Below, piece by piece: positions 7,591-15,875 of a DNA stretch of 64,000 nucleotides. This DNA comes from Lactiplantibacillus pentosus (lineage in GTDB: Bacteria; Bacillota; Bacilli; Lactobacillales; Lactobacillaceae). The notes below the pieces were generated by a model. It was given only the letters and a program-made list of their open reading frames with translations, did not search any database and was not told where the DNA came from. Position 1 is the first letter of the stretch. Each line of letters begins with the position of its first letter. Both the position numbers and the translations under genes were made by a program. The stretch covers positions 372,001 through 436,000 of the forward strand of contig NZ_CP032757.1 in the NCBI RefSeq assembly GCF_003641185.1, in the 5' to 3' direction.

Positions 7591-8907
7591 TTAAGCGTCA
7601 ATTGCGTCTTGTAATTGGCGTTCATTATAGAAAATCAAAACGAGGAACATGATGACGTAGAGTAACAGCGGGAGCCAAGCGTAGTTCAAGGTAATCATGT
7701 GTTGCGTGGCGATGTTTTGCGCGTGGTTGGCGGTGTAGCCGCTCAGATGAAAGAGGCCGGCAGTAACTAAGCCACCCAGGCCTAAGCCAACGTTCACGCC
7801 GAAGTCATCGGTAGAGGCTAAGATGCCTTCCGCTTGAATGCCTAGGGCGGTACCGTAACGAATCGTGTCGGCAATCATGATGGAGACTAGCCCAATAATG
7901 AGCCCGTTACCCACGGCATTGACGAGGGTGCCACCGAAGACGAGCGTCAACTGATTGATGGCTGTTCCGAGTCCGAGAATGAGTTGACCCACAGCCGCAA
8001 TCGCGATACCGGCCAACATGGTATTCTTCTTGCCGTGGTGGTTCGCGAGTCGAACGATCAGAATCACGCCAATCAGTGACGCAAACGTGAAGCCGTTAAC
8101 GACTGGAACCAAGTCTTCGCGTTGAATCAGGTATTTGAAGTAGTAAATGGTCGTCTGGTTTTTGATTGCAGTCGTTAGCCAATAGAGCAAAATAACGCTC
8201 GATAAAATAAACCAGGGTTGGTTTTGTTTGAGCATACCCCAGACCGCGCTGAGTGATTGGTGCGGGCGCTCTGGCTGACTAAAGCGTTCTTTAACTTGAA
8301 AGAACGTGTTTAGTATCAGCACTAATGAAATGATGCCGAATAAGACGATGGTGAGTAAAAAGCCCCGTTGCTGGTTGCCCTGACCGAATAATGCCACTAG
8401 CGGTAAGGTAAAGACGGCGACGATAATTTGGACACTACTGCCGAAAAATTGGCGAATCACGCCAAGCAGTGTCAATTCACGCTCGTTTTTCGAGAGTGCC
8501 GGTAAGATGGATGTGATTGGTAAGTTAACGGCAGTATAAAAGAAGCCTAATCCGAGGTAGGTGACATACGCCCACACGAGTTTACCAGTCGCACCAAAGT
8601 CAGGGGTGACGAAGGTCAGGACTGCAAACAGGACGTAGGGTAATGCGTACCATAAGAAAAATGGGCGACTTTTACCGAAGCGCGAATGGGTATGGTCAAT
8701 CATGACACCGATAATCAAACTTTCGACGACATCGGCCAAGCGCGCAACGACAAATAAAATCGCGGCGGCACTAGTTGAAAGTCCGTAGACATCCGTGTAG
8801 AAGAATAGTAAGTAAGTGGTCATCATCTGAAAGACTAAGTTATCCGCGGCATCGCTAAGCCCGTAACTAATCCGCTCTGGCCAAGCAGTTTGCCAAGGTT
8901 GATTCAA
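7591..8907 (-). CDS. GPH-family sugar:cation symporter (MFS-like)
   Basis: The 438-residue transporter has about 12 transmembrane segments. The N-terminal segment PERISYGLSDAADNLVFQ and the loop DHTHSRFGKSRPFFLW are hallmarks of the glycoside-pentoside-hexuronide symporters. It lacks the C-terminal EIIA domain found in LacS types. The start is taken as TTG at 8907, because AGAGG is eight bases upstream; a GTG at 8916 in the same frame would overlap that ribosome binding site. It stands alone with no glycosidase beside it, so the substrate cannot be named. Confidence 0.88.
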   Translation of the reverse strand: MNQPWQTAWPERISYGLSDAADNLVFQMMTTYLLFFYTDVYGLSTSAAAILFVVARLADVVESLIIGVMIDHTHSRFGKSRPFFLWYALPYVLFAVLTFVTPDFGATGKLVWAYVTYLGLGFFYTAVNLPITSILPALSKNERELTLLGVIRQFFGSSVQIIVAVFTLPLVALFGQGNQQRGFLLTIVLFGIISLVLILNTFFQVKERFSQPERPHQSLSAVWGMLKQNQPWFILSSVILLYWLTTAIKNQTTIYYFKYLIQREDLVPVVNGFTFASLIGVILIVRLANHHGKKNTMLAGIAIAAVGQLILGLGTAINQLTLVFGGTLVNAVGNGLIIGLVSIMIADTIRYGTALGIQAEGILASTDDFGVNVGLGLGGLVTAGLFHLSGYTANHAQNIATQHMITLNYAWLPLLLYVIMFLVLIFYNERQLQDAIDA

Positions 8908-9043
8908 TATTAACACCTCTAAGTATGGTTTTGCACAACCTAATTCTAACCTAATTGACCGACGAAACCTAACGGAAAGGTTTACAAAATTGATAATAAC
9001 CAGATTGATGGCGTGCGGTGACGATACTAATCGTTTGATAAGT

Positions 9044-9085
9044 CAAAAAAAGTCCTCGAGTGGCAACGCGCCATTTGAGGACTTC
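9044..9085 (-). terminator. Terminator of the SPFH/NfeD operon
   Basis: On the minus strand AAGTCCTC..GGC and GCC..GAGGACTT form a stem followed by a T7 run, about 30 bases after the SPFH gene stop. Confidence 0.8.
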
Positions 9086-9113
9086 TAAGTTAAACAGGTG
9101 ATAAAAATTTCAA

Positions 9114-10013
9114 TTACTTCGTGGATTTACCGACTTTGGTGAGTGCGGGAATCAAGCCTAAGCTATCTAAAGTCTGGTTTGGCAAGACGACCGTGTTAGC
9201 GGAACCGTCAGCTAAGGCTTTGACGGCCTCGGTGTTTTGGAAGATGAAGTAGTTTTCTGACGACTGGGCCAGGGCTTCATTCAAAATGCGGGTCCGATAA
9301 GCATCGGCGTCGGCCTCAGTCTGGACCGCGGTGGCCTTCGCTTTAGCGCTGTTCACCAGTGCTTCGTTTTGCGCCTTGTTCGTTGCTAATAACGCGCGGT
9401 TGTTGGCTTCGTTTTCCAGCGTGATCGACTTACTCTTCCCTTCAGCGGTGGCGATGGTCGCGTCCCGTTCCCGGGTGGCTTGCAACAGCTTGTTCATTGA
9501 AGCTTGAATGTCAGCGGAGGGGTTGACGGAATCGATGTTGACCCGGTCAACGTTCAGCCCATAACCGGCAGTCACGGATGAGATTTCTTTGAACAGGGCA
9601 GCGTTGATTTCCTGCGTCCCGTTCAAAACCTCGTTTAATTCTTTATTCCCAATGATCCCCCGCAATGCCGCCCGCGTATCTTGAATCATACTGCGGACCG
9701 AGTCTTCGTTTTTGAAGACGAAATCTTCAATATTAGTGACGTGGTATTTGAGTGAGATTTTAACCGAGATTTCGGCGTTATCCTTCGTAATCACGACTTG
9801 TTGATTCAGGTCGACCGGCGTTTGCGCGGTGTTGACGGTGATGATGCGTGAAATGAATGGCTTGATGAAGTGGAAGCCAGAACTGAGTACCCGCTCGAAT
9901 TTCCCAAAAGTCAAAACGACCCCTTGATTAGGTTGCGTAATGATGCGGATGGATGCGGCGAGAATCAGAATGACTAAGCAAATGATGATGATTGCAACGA
10001 TGATGCCTACCAT
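9114..10013 (-). CDS. SPFH/band 7 (stomatin-like) membrane protein
   Basis: The 299-residue protein has one N-terminal membrane helix (about residues 3-24), then an SPFH domain from about 27 to 190 (TQPNQGVVLTFGKFERVLSSG near the start). An alanine/glutamate-rich coiled-coil region follows (about 185-245, with NKAQNEALVNSAKAKATAVQ). It resembles QmcA/HflK-type scaffold proteins that oligomerise at functional membrane microdomains. The NfeD-type partner lies 12 bases upstream in the same operon, a frequent pairing. The ribosome binding site is GGGGGA. Confidence 0.92.
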   Translation of the reverse strand: MVGIIVAIIIICLVILILAASIRIITQPNQGVVLTFGKFERVLSSGFHFIKPFISRIITVNTAQTPVDLNQQVVITKDNAEISVKISLKYHVTNIEDFVFKNEDSVRSMIQDTRAALRGIIGNKELNEVLNGTQEINAALFKEISSVTAGYGLNVDRVNIDSVNPSADIQASMNKLLQATRERDATIATAEGKSKSITLENEANNRALLATNKAQNEALVNSAKAKATAVQTEADADAYRTRILNEALAQSSENYFIFQNTEAVKALADGSANTVVLPNQTLDSLGLIPALTKVGKSTK

Positions 10014-10025
10014 AATAAAATCCCC

Positions 10026-10226
10026 CTATTGTTGTGGCGCGACGATCGTTACCGTTAAGCCGTGCGCGCTGACCGCCGTAATTTCAACGGTGTCGCCAGC
10101 GTGGAGCGGCGTTGCGGCGTGCAAATGGTAAAAGATGCCATAGAATGCGACGCCATCGGTTAAATCGGTCGGTTTGAGAATGAAGCGCTGGCCGATTAAG
10201 CGCTGATCTAAGTATCCCTCTTGCAT
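10026..10226 (-). CDS. NfeD-like short OB-fold protein
   Basis: The 66-residue protein is a single beta-rich domain (GQRFILKPTDLTDGVAFYG, then LHAGDTVEITAVSAHGLTV) matching the soluble C-terminal OB-fold of NfeD proteins, without their membrane or protease segments. A GGTGGG site precedes the ATG. It is the first gene of a two-gene operon with the SPFH protein, and NfeD/SPFH pairs interact in other bacteria. The functional link here is inferred from family knowledge. Confidence 0.8.
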   Translation of the reverse strand: MQEGYLDQRLIGQRFILKPTDLTDGVAFYGIFYHLHAATPLHAGDTVEITAVSAHGLTVTIVAPQQ

Positions 10227-10444
10227 AGATGACCCACCTTTAATGTGATGATAATTAAATTATAAGCTGTTTTCAGTGAGATTGATAGGGGTGCGACTTG
10301 TAATCCCCTAGCGAACAGTGCGACGTTAGGCCGTGTTACTTCGACTGATGCGAGAAATAATACGCGATATACCAATGAAAAAGGTGTCTCGCGGCAAGCT
10401 GCCAATCAAGGCCAACTATTATGGCCGCACCGTGATTTGGGCAC

Positions 10445-10474
10445 AAAAAAACCTTCGTACGGGAATACGAAGGT
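10445..10474 (-). terminator. Minus-strand terminator without an obvious gene
   Basis: Read on the minus strand, ACCTTCGTA and TACGAAGGT pair around a 6-base loop and are followed by a T6-7 run. No convincing minus-strand gene lies just to the right, so a small RNA or short transcript may end here. Confidence 0.6.
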
Positions 10475-10559
10475 CAAAAGGAGTAGGTCAGCATACGACG
10501 GGGAATCATATGCTGATAACTTGATGAGCGTTTATTCATATAAGCGGGGGGACGTTCAC

Positions 10560-10694
10560 ATGCCGCTCACCAAGCTGTCAAAGTTGTTACGCTTTGACGG
10601 ATTTCATTACTTTGGAGGAGTAAATGAAAAGAATGTTAATTATTATAGTAGCAATCTTGGAGGGGGATCCTTAATTGCTATGAGTACATCATAA
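10560..10694 (+). CDS. Possible small peptide gene (44 aa)
   Basis: The frame from ATG 10560, after a GGGGGG-rich site, encodes 44 residues: a basic N-terminus (MPLTKLSKLLRF), then FHYFGG, then an asparagine/tyrosine/glycine-rich tail. A GG at residues 19-20 recalls a double-glycine leader, but the preceding leader consensus is poor. A second overlapping frame (10624-10674, 16 aa, MKRMLIIIVAILEGDP) has the better ribosome binding site, GGAGGAG. Whether either is translated is unclear. Confidence 0.3.
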   Translation: MPLTKLSKLLRFDGFHYFGGVNEKNVNYYSSNLGGGSLIAMSTS

Positions 10695-11146
10695 CAACGA
10701 ATTGTGAAGAAAATGTGATGACGATTTTTCAAATTTAAGAATTATTGATTAGATTACGAAAAGATTTATGGAATTCGATAACTAATATGGTTCTTTTTGA
10801 CGTGAATTATTATGGTAATCGATGGGGATAAATGCCGTTGTGGCGCTGATTTTTGCGAGTTGTGTCGGCCACTTAGCGTTAGTCACATTAATTTGTACAA
10901 ACAAATTTACGAAATTAAATTGGACTGGCAAATAATTATCAGTATGGCGACTTGTGACTAACGTAATCGTTGAAAAAGTCGTGGACGGGAGATTTTTCTC
11001 GCAATTTAGGACAAAATCAGGTGTAATAGTGGTGGTAATTTGAAGTGGGATGAGCTGCAATGCTTGGCGTCTTGGCAGGCTTGGACGTTTGGCTCACTCA
11101 GATTGAAGCACAGTGTCATGCAGCAGTGATAGAAAGGTGATAACGA
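10695..11146. other. Intergenic stretch with no recognised gene
   Basis: This is about 450 AT-rich bases. A 92-codon minus-strand frame (11060-10782) has no ribosome binding site that I can see and a composition unlike its neighbours, so it is not called. No clear repeat or terminator was found apart from ordinary promoter-like AT tracts. Confidence 0.5.
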
Positions 11147-11392
11147 ATGAGTAAATTGGTGATGTGGGCGAAAGCGCTCAGCAGATGGATTCTGACGACG
11201 ATCATTGCCTTCGCGCAGCGATTAACAGGACGTTTTAAAGGGCATCGGGAACCAGCCAATACGGTTGAACCCAGTGGCCGGCCAAATATTTTTAGTGACC
11301 CAGATTGGCAGAATTATGATTACCAGCACGATATGGCCACCGACCCGGAATTACAGCCGCTCAGCCCAGTCGGTCGTGAACACCTAGAATGA
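11147..11392 (+). CDS. Hypothetical protein (81 aa)
   Basis: The N-terminal ~28 residues form an amphipathic to hydrophobic helix (LVMWAKALSRWILTTIIAFA) and may attach to the membrane. The rest is polar, proline-rich and acidic (PNIFSDPDWQNYDYQHDMAT region). GAAAGGTGATAACG before the ATG supplies a ribosome binding site. No family is recognised and there is no operon partner; the next gene begins 150 bases later. Confidence 0.6.
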   Translation: MSKLVMWAKALSRWILTTIIAFAQRLTGRFKGHREPANTVEPSGRPNIFSDPDWQNYDYQHDMATDPELQPLSPVGREHLE

Positions 11393-11545
11393 TGGCCGTT
11401 AAACGGATGACTACTTTGAATGTCGATGACTTTTTATAAAATAGTGAGACAAATTAGTTATAAAAACGGTCAAAATATGGTAAAACTAAAGCATTCAGAT
11501 TTTCTGAGTATTAACCGGTCATCGTTCAATGGAAGGTGAGGTCGC

Positions 11546-11797
11546 ATGAAAGACAGCAAAGTAATTAAAGTAGATGATGGATTAGCCGTGACCATTCCAG
11601 CTGAAATGGCGAAACGGTTGCAGTTAACTGCTGGCAGTCAAGTTGAACTGGAACTGACAGCGGATCATAAATTGACGCTCACGCGGGCGCAAAAATCGCC
11701 GTTGACGCCGACTGATCCCAAGTACGTGGCGGCGGCTGAACATGCCATGCAGAAATACGGCAAAGCGCTGCAAATGTTGGCAGCGAGTGACCAATAA
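11546..11797 (+). CDS. AbrB/SpoVT-type (MazE-like) DNA-binding protein, copy 1
   Basis: The 83-residue protein has an N-terminal swapped-hairpin AbrB domain (about residues 3-50: KVIKVDDGLAVTIPAEMAKR, then LQLTAGSQVELEL) and a variable helical tail. Such proteins act as antitoxins or transition-state regulators. No toxin gene follows. A second copy with nearly the same first 50 residues lies 61 bases downstream, and the upstream TTTCTGAGTAT sequence is also duplicated, so a ~313-bp unit was tandemly duplicated. Confidence 0.85.
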   Translation: MKDSKVIKVDDGLAVTIPAEMAKRLQLTAGSQVELELTADHKLTLTRAQKSPLTPTDPKYVAAAEHAMQKYGKALQMLAASDQ

Positions 11798-11858
11798 GTT
11801 GTGGTAGCCGTTTTTTCTGAGTATCAAACGATTATCATCTAACGAAAGGTGTAGCAAC

Positions 11859-12113
11859 ATGAAAGACAGCAAAGTAATCAAAACAGATGATGGATTAGCC
11901 GTGACCATTCCAGCTGAAGTGGCGGAACGGTTGCAGTTAACTGCTGGTAGTCAAGTTGAATTGGAACTGACAGCGGATAATAAATTAGCGCTCACGCGGG
12001 CTGAAGAGCCGATAAAGAAAATGTCTGATTCCGAGTTCTGGGCAGCGGTGGCATATGCTAAAAAGAAGTATGCCAAAACGCTTCAAATGTTGGCAGAAAG
12101 TGATCGACAGTGA
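11859..12113 (+). CDS. AbrB/SpoVT-type (MazE-like) DNA-binding protein, copy 2
   Basis: The 84-residue paralogue differs from copy 1 mainly after residue 50. The AbrB domain is almost identical (KVIKTDDGLAVTIPAEVAER), while the tail has diverged (MSDSEFWAAVAYAKKKYAKT) and resembles toxin-binding helices of MazE-like antitoxins. Both copies end in a similar LQMLAxSD motif. It is probably cotranscribed with copy 1 and followed by a terminator. With no toxin in sight, the pair could be orphan antitoxins or regulators; heterodimer formation is possible. Confidence 0.85.
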   Translation: MKDSKVIKTDDGLAVTIPAEVAERLQLTAGSQVELELTADNKLALTRAEEPIKKMSDSEFWAAVAYAKKKYAKTLQMLAESDRQ

Positions 12114-12147
12114 TGGGTATGGCGTTGCAAGTTGAAGCAAGTCATTG

Positions 12148-12187
12148 ATAACGAGGTAGGAAACTCAGACTGCCTCGTTATTTTTTT
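12148..12187 (+). terminator. Terminator after the AbrB pair
   Basis: ATAACGAGG pairs with CCTCGTTAT across a 16-base loop, followed by T7. Confidence 0.8.
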
Positions 12188-12368
12188 ACTTCAACAAACA
12201 AGTATGGCGCCTAAATATTTCGGTACACTAATCGGCCTTACCCCAGCAACCACCACCAGACATTAAAATCCAGTCAAATTTAGTTGTCAGCGCTTCCGCA
12301 ATGGTGGTTTTTTCGCGCAGAGCGTGTATCATTGGTATTGATAATCGATAATAAAAGACAGGAGAGAT

Positions 12369-13787
12369 ATGCTGATGTACGAACAAGCTTGTACCACCAT
12401 TTTAGTCGGGAAAAAGGCCTCAGTTGACGGATCAACGATGATTGCCCGTAACGATGATACGTTTATGCCGATTACCCCGCAAAAGTTCATTGTTCACCCC
12501 GCCGTTCACGGTCGCCACGAGACGTTAACGTCCGGTAAGAACGGCTTTACGGCGCCACTTCCAGCGGATGGCTACCGTTATCAAGCGGTACCTAATATTG
12601 AAGTTGCAGAAAAAGGGGTCTTTGAAGAAAACGGGTTTAATGAGAAAAACGTAGGGGTATCGGCAACTGAAAGTGTCTACGGAAATGAACATACGTTGAC
12701 CTTCGACCCCTTTGTTCCCAATGGCTTAGCGGAAGATTCCCTCCCAACGATGGTCACGCCATTCATTGATTCAGCGCGAGGCGGGGTCGAATATTTGGGC
12801 CAATTAATTGCTAAGTATGGTTCACCAGAAGGTAACGGCGTCTTGTTCAATGATAAAGACGACGTGTGGTATATGGAAATCGTGACTGGTCACCATTGGG
12901 TCGCACAACGGATTCCAGACGATGCTTACGCCGTCGCTGCCAATCAAGTGGCGATTCAGTGGGTGGATTTCGATGATCCTGATAACTTCATGTGGTCAGA
13001 TGGTCTTCAAGAATTTGTCGAAGAACACCATTTGAATCCTGATAAGGAAGGTTTCAATTTCCGGCATATTTTTGGGACCGACAATGAAAAGGACCGTCAC
13101 TACAATACGCCACGGGTCTGGTATGGCCAACGGTACTTCAATCCTGAAATCGAACAGGATCCACAATCGAGTGAACTCCCATTTATTTGTCATGCTGCTA
13201 AGAAAATCTCAGTGGCGGATGTCGAATTCGTGCTAGGGTCTCACTACAACGAGACGAAGTATGATCCATTCTTAAATACGCCAGAAGCGAAGAAGTTCCG
13301 GCCAATTTCAATGAATCGGACCCAAAATTCGCACGTGATGCAGATTCGTAACGATGTCCCTGAAGAACAAAGTGCCATCATGTGGATGACCTTTGGGGTA
13401 CCCGCGTTTGCACCGTATCTTCCATTCCATGCCAACGTGACTGAAACTGACCCAAGCTTCGCTAATACGCCGTTGAAGCACGATATGAAGAGTGCCTACT
13501 GGTTGTATCGGACGTTGTCGATGATCGTTGAATCACACTACGCTGACTTTGTTCAAGATGACATCGACTATTTGAAGGAATGCCGTATCGAACTAGGTCA
13601 ATTTGTCGCTGAAACGGACAAGCAGGCTGCTAAGTTGTCTGGTGACGAATTGACGGCCTTCTTAACGGAACAAGACAAAGTGATGGTCGCTAAGATGCGT
13701 GACAAGGCCCAAGCTTTGATTGGACAACTGGTCACGAAGGGGTTGACGCTATCCAAATTAACGTATAACGTCGACATCAATCTTTAA
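12369..13787 (+). CDS. pepD: C69-family dipeptidase
   Basis: The 472-residue Ntn-hydrolase of peptidase family C69 (PepD) cleaves a broad range of dipeptides in the cytoplasm. The N-terminal ACTTILVGKKASVDGSTMIARNDD carries the putative nucleophile Cys8, and the segment NEKNVGVSATESVYGN is typical of the family. In C69 enzymes the nucleophilic Cys may be exposed by removal of a short propeptide. Two starts are possible, ATG 12369 or ATG 12375; AGGAGAG lies just upstream. It is monocistronic and fits the amino-acid-auxotroph life of lactobacilli on peptides. Confidence 0.93.
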   Translation: MLMYEQACTTILVGKKASVDGSTMIARNDDTFMPITPQKFIVHPAVHGRHETLTSGKNGFTAPLPADGYRYQAVPNIEVAEKGVFEENGFNEKNVGVSATESVYGNEHTLTFDPFVPNGLAEDSLPTMVTPFIDSARGGVEYLGQLIAKYGSPEGNGVLFNDKDDVWYMEIVTGHHWVAQRIPDDAYAVAANQVAIQWVDFDDPDNFMWSDGLQEFVEEHHLNPDKEGFNFRHIFGTDNEKDRHYNTPRVWYGQRYFNPEIEQDPQSSELPFICHAAKKISVADVEFVLGSHYNETKYDPFLNTPEAKKFRPISMNRTQNSHVMQIRNDVPEEQSAIMWMTFGVPAFAPYLPFHANVTETDPSFANTPLKHDMKSAYWLYRTLSMIVESHYADFVQDDIDYLKECRIELGQFVAETDKQAAKLSGDELTAFLTEQDKVMVAKMRDKAQALIGQLVTKGLTLSKLTYNVDINL

Positions 13788-13848
13788 ACTTTCTTTGGCA
13801 TGGTGCCAGCGTGTATAATTAAGATACTCAGAAAGGGGCTGACGGTAT

Positions 13849-14097
13849 ATGGATGAAAATGTCTTATTTAATCCCGGCGACGCAATTTCAGAATCCCACG
13901 ATTACAATGAAGCGCTGCGTAGCGCGGACATTTATAATGCCCGCCATGGTCGTAAACGCGGCCTAATGATTGCGCGACCACTAGAACAGGACCATGGTTA
14001 TTCAGTGTTTTATGCGGACGATCTCCTTTCAGCGGATACGCCACGACCAGAGGCACGGCAATATCATGTTGAAAAACGGATTCCTAAAGAAGAATAA
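13849..14097 (+). CDS. Hypothetical protein (82 aa)
   Basis: The soluble, charged 82-residue protein has no membrane segment or recognised motif. AGAAAGGGGCTGACGGTAT precedes the ATG and a TATAAT lies near 13813. A terminator follows about 40 bases after the stop, so it is a single unit. Function unknown. Confidence 0.65.
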   Translation: MDENVLFNPGDAISESHDYNEALRSADIYNARHGRKRGLMIARPLEQDHGYSVFYADDLLSADTPRPEARQYHVEKRIPKEE

Positions 14098-14135
14098 GCA
14101 GGGCATCACAGTAAGTTAACTGTGAAATGTTAATC

Positions 14136-14184
14136 ACAACCAGGATGGGTCATCATAACGATGGCAGGTCCTGGTTGTTTTTTT
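14136..14184 (+). terminator. Rho-independent terminator
   Basis: ACAACCAGGA pairs with TCCTGGTTGT and is followed by T7. It ends the 82-residue hypothetical gene. Confidence 0.85.
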
Positions 14185-14382
14185 GCGCTAATTAACTTGA
14201 ATTTTGACGTGTTGGCTAAAAAAGTTGGGACAATAATGTGCGTTGAAATGACCGGCGAACTACTGTCACTTGGTTACCGGGTGTGCACTTACTTTGCGGC
14301 TAATACCTACTAACCTGACCGCTATGATAAGTAGATGTGCGGGTAAATGATAAGAAAAATTGCAATTAGATTAAAATATTAT

Positions 14383-14413
14383 TTGATTATGATGTGTTTA
14401 GTGCTATTATAAT
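14383..14413 (+). promoter_or_regulatory. Promoter of the MFS/ABC exporter operon
   Basis: A perfect TATAAT (14408-14413) has TTGATT 19 bases upstream. That spacing is longer than ideal and may indicate a need for activation. The next 190 bases are an untranslated leader. Confidence 0.5.
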
Positions 14414-14516
14414 CACATCTAACGCTAAAAGGAGTGGTGTACAAGCAGGCTCTTTATTTGAGAGTCTGAACTTTCAGAATAGCATCAGCGGATTGACCTG
14501 ATTCTTGGTGTGGGGG

Positions 14517-14563
14517 CCTCAGTAATTATGAAAGTCACGCGTTGGTAACGTGCTTTTCTGAGG
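14517..14563 (+). promoter_or_regulatory. Leader hairpin upstream of the exporter operon (possible attenuator)
   Basis: CCTCAG pairs with CTGAGG, and GAAAG-CACG pairs with CGTG-CTTTTC inside it, giving a stable stem followed by ATTTT. It ends about 25 bases before the ribosome binding site of the MFS gene. A smaller CTGAA/TTCAG hairpin near 14466-14478 could compete. Attenuation or a riboswitch is inferred. Confidence 0.5.
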
Positions 14564-14612
14564 ATTTTCGTTATCGGATTTAGTAGGTCATCTTAGAAAG
14601 GAGGACGACTAA

Positions 14613-15821
14613 ATGAGCAACAAAAGAATTATCCTAGTTAGTCAGTTTATCAATAATTTTGGCACGGCATTTTCCCGAATTGCCTTAATTATCTTAGTCA
14701 CGACTTGGTACAAGAATGCGATCTACGTCGGAATTTACTCGTTCTTCTTGTTTATTCCGCAAGTGGTCCTTGCAACGCCGATTGGTTATCTGATTGACTC
14801 GAGGCGTGATGAAAAACGTTTATTGCTGGTCTCTAGCTTCTTAGCGGCCCTGGCAATTCTGTGTGTGGCCGCCATGGACTATTTCCAAGTGCATTCATTC
14901 GTCTTATTGGTCGCGTTGGCGGTGGTGTATTCAGTGATTTCTGACATCTATGCGCCATGTATTACTAAGGTGACCGTGTATTTATTTGATAAGTCAGATT
15001 TTAATGATATCAATGCGTCAATCAGTGGTGCCATGACTGCCGCTAATCTTTTCTCGGGAATCATCGTCACCTATTTCATCAGCTTTTTACCATTTACAGC
15101 ATTGTTTTTGTTTGATTTTGTCTCGTACATAGTAGTGATGGTGCTGTTGATGTTTTTACATATCCCACCCACCAACACGGCTACGGATGGCGTTGCAGCA
15201 ACTGCAGCCCAATCTACCTCAATGTGGAATAGTTTTAAGATCGTTAAAGATTTTTTGTCGATGTTTCCTTATATCGTTCCCGTCTATTTTTCAGCAATCC
15301 TGTTTAATATTTTACTGGCGCCGATGAATGTTTATTTAACCCAAGTGGCCTATCAGATTTTTGACAATGCCAAAACGACTGGGCTACTGGAATCATTTTA
15401 TTCGCTGGGCTTCTTAATTGGGTCGTTAACGTATAAGTTCCTGTGCACCAAATTCCCGATGAGTCGCTTGATTCAAACATCGTTGCTGTTAGTGCCAATC
15501 ACCTTGGCTATCTTCGGGAGTGCCCATTCGTTACCAGTGGCGCTACTGGGGCTAGCTGGATTGGGAATCGTCATTCCGTTCTTCAATATTTCATCGAAGA
15601 CAATTATTCAAAATAAGGTGCCACAAGCGAAATTAGGGGTTATTTTTAACAGCTACTTTGCGTTGATGAACTTGTCACAGCCAATTGGGCTACTAGGGAT
15701 TCCCGTGTTGATTGGCGTGTTCGGGGTGACTAGTGTCTTGCTGGTCGGCGGCGCATTTTACTTGATTGCGGCAATCATGCTGGTTCTGTTCAATCAGATT
15801 TCTGTGGAACTGAATGAATAA
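14613..15821 (+). CDS. MFS efflux transporter
   Basis: The 402-residue, 12-helix major facilitator protein resembles macrolide/drug exporters of the MefA/MdtG type. The first loop carries IGYLIDSRRDEKR, a form of MFS motif A. The ribosome binding site is strong (AAAGGAGG). The ABC half-transporter gene begins 54 bases after the stop, so the two are probably cotranscribed from the leader-bearing promoter. Export of a drug or peptide is inferred; the substrate cannot be read from sequence. Confidence 0.85.
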   Translation: MSNKRIILVSQFINNFGTAFSRIALIILVTTWYKNAIYVGIYSFFLFIPQVVLATPIGYLIDSRRDEKRLLLVSSFLAALAILCVAAMDYFQVHSFVLLVALAVVYSVISDIYAPCITKVTVYLFDKSDFNDINASISGAMTAANLFSGIIVTYFISFLPFTALFLFDFVSYIVVMVLLMFLHIPPTNTATDGVAATAAQSTSMWNSFKIVKDFLSMFPYIVPVYFSAILFNILLAPMNVYLTQVAYQIFDNAKTTGLLESFYSLGFLIGSLTYKFLCTKFPMSRLIQTSLLLVPITLAIFGSAHSLPVALLGLAGLGIVIPFFNISSKTIIQNKVPQAKLGVIFNSYFALMNLSQPIGLLGIPVLIGVFGVTSVLLVGGAFYLIAAIMLVLFNQISVELNE

Positions 15822-15875
15822 CTAATTACTATGTGGCACGAGGTTGGACGATAGCTGTTTTTTGAGGAGGAGTCT

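Noticed and set aside
10782-11060. 92-codon minus-strand ORF
   Set aside because: Threonine/isoleucine-rich low-quality sequence without a start site or homology pattern; likely chance in AT-rich DNA.
14221-14240. AAAAAAGTTGGGA as the start of another B element
   Set aside because: Homology stops after about 12 bases and no B stems follow.
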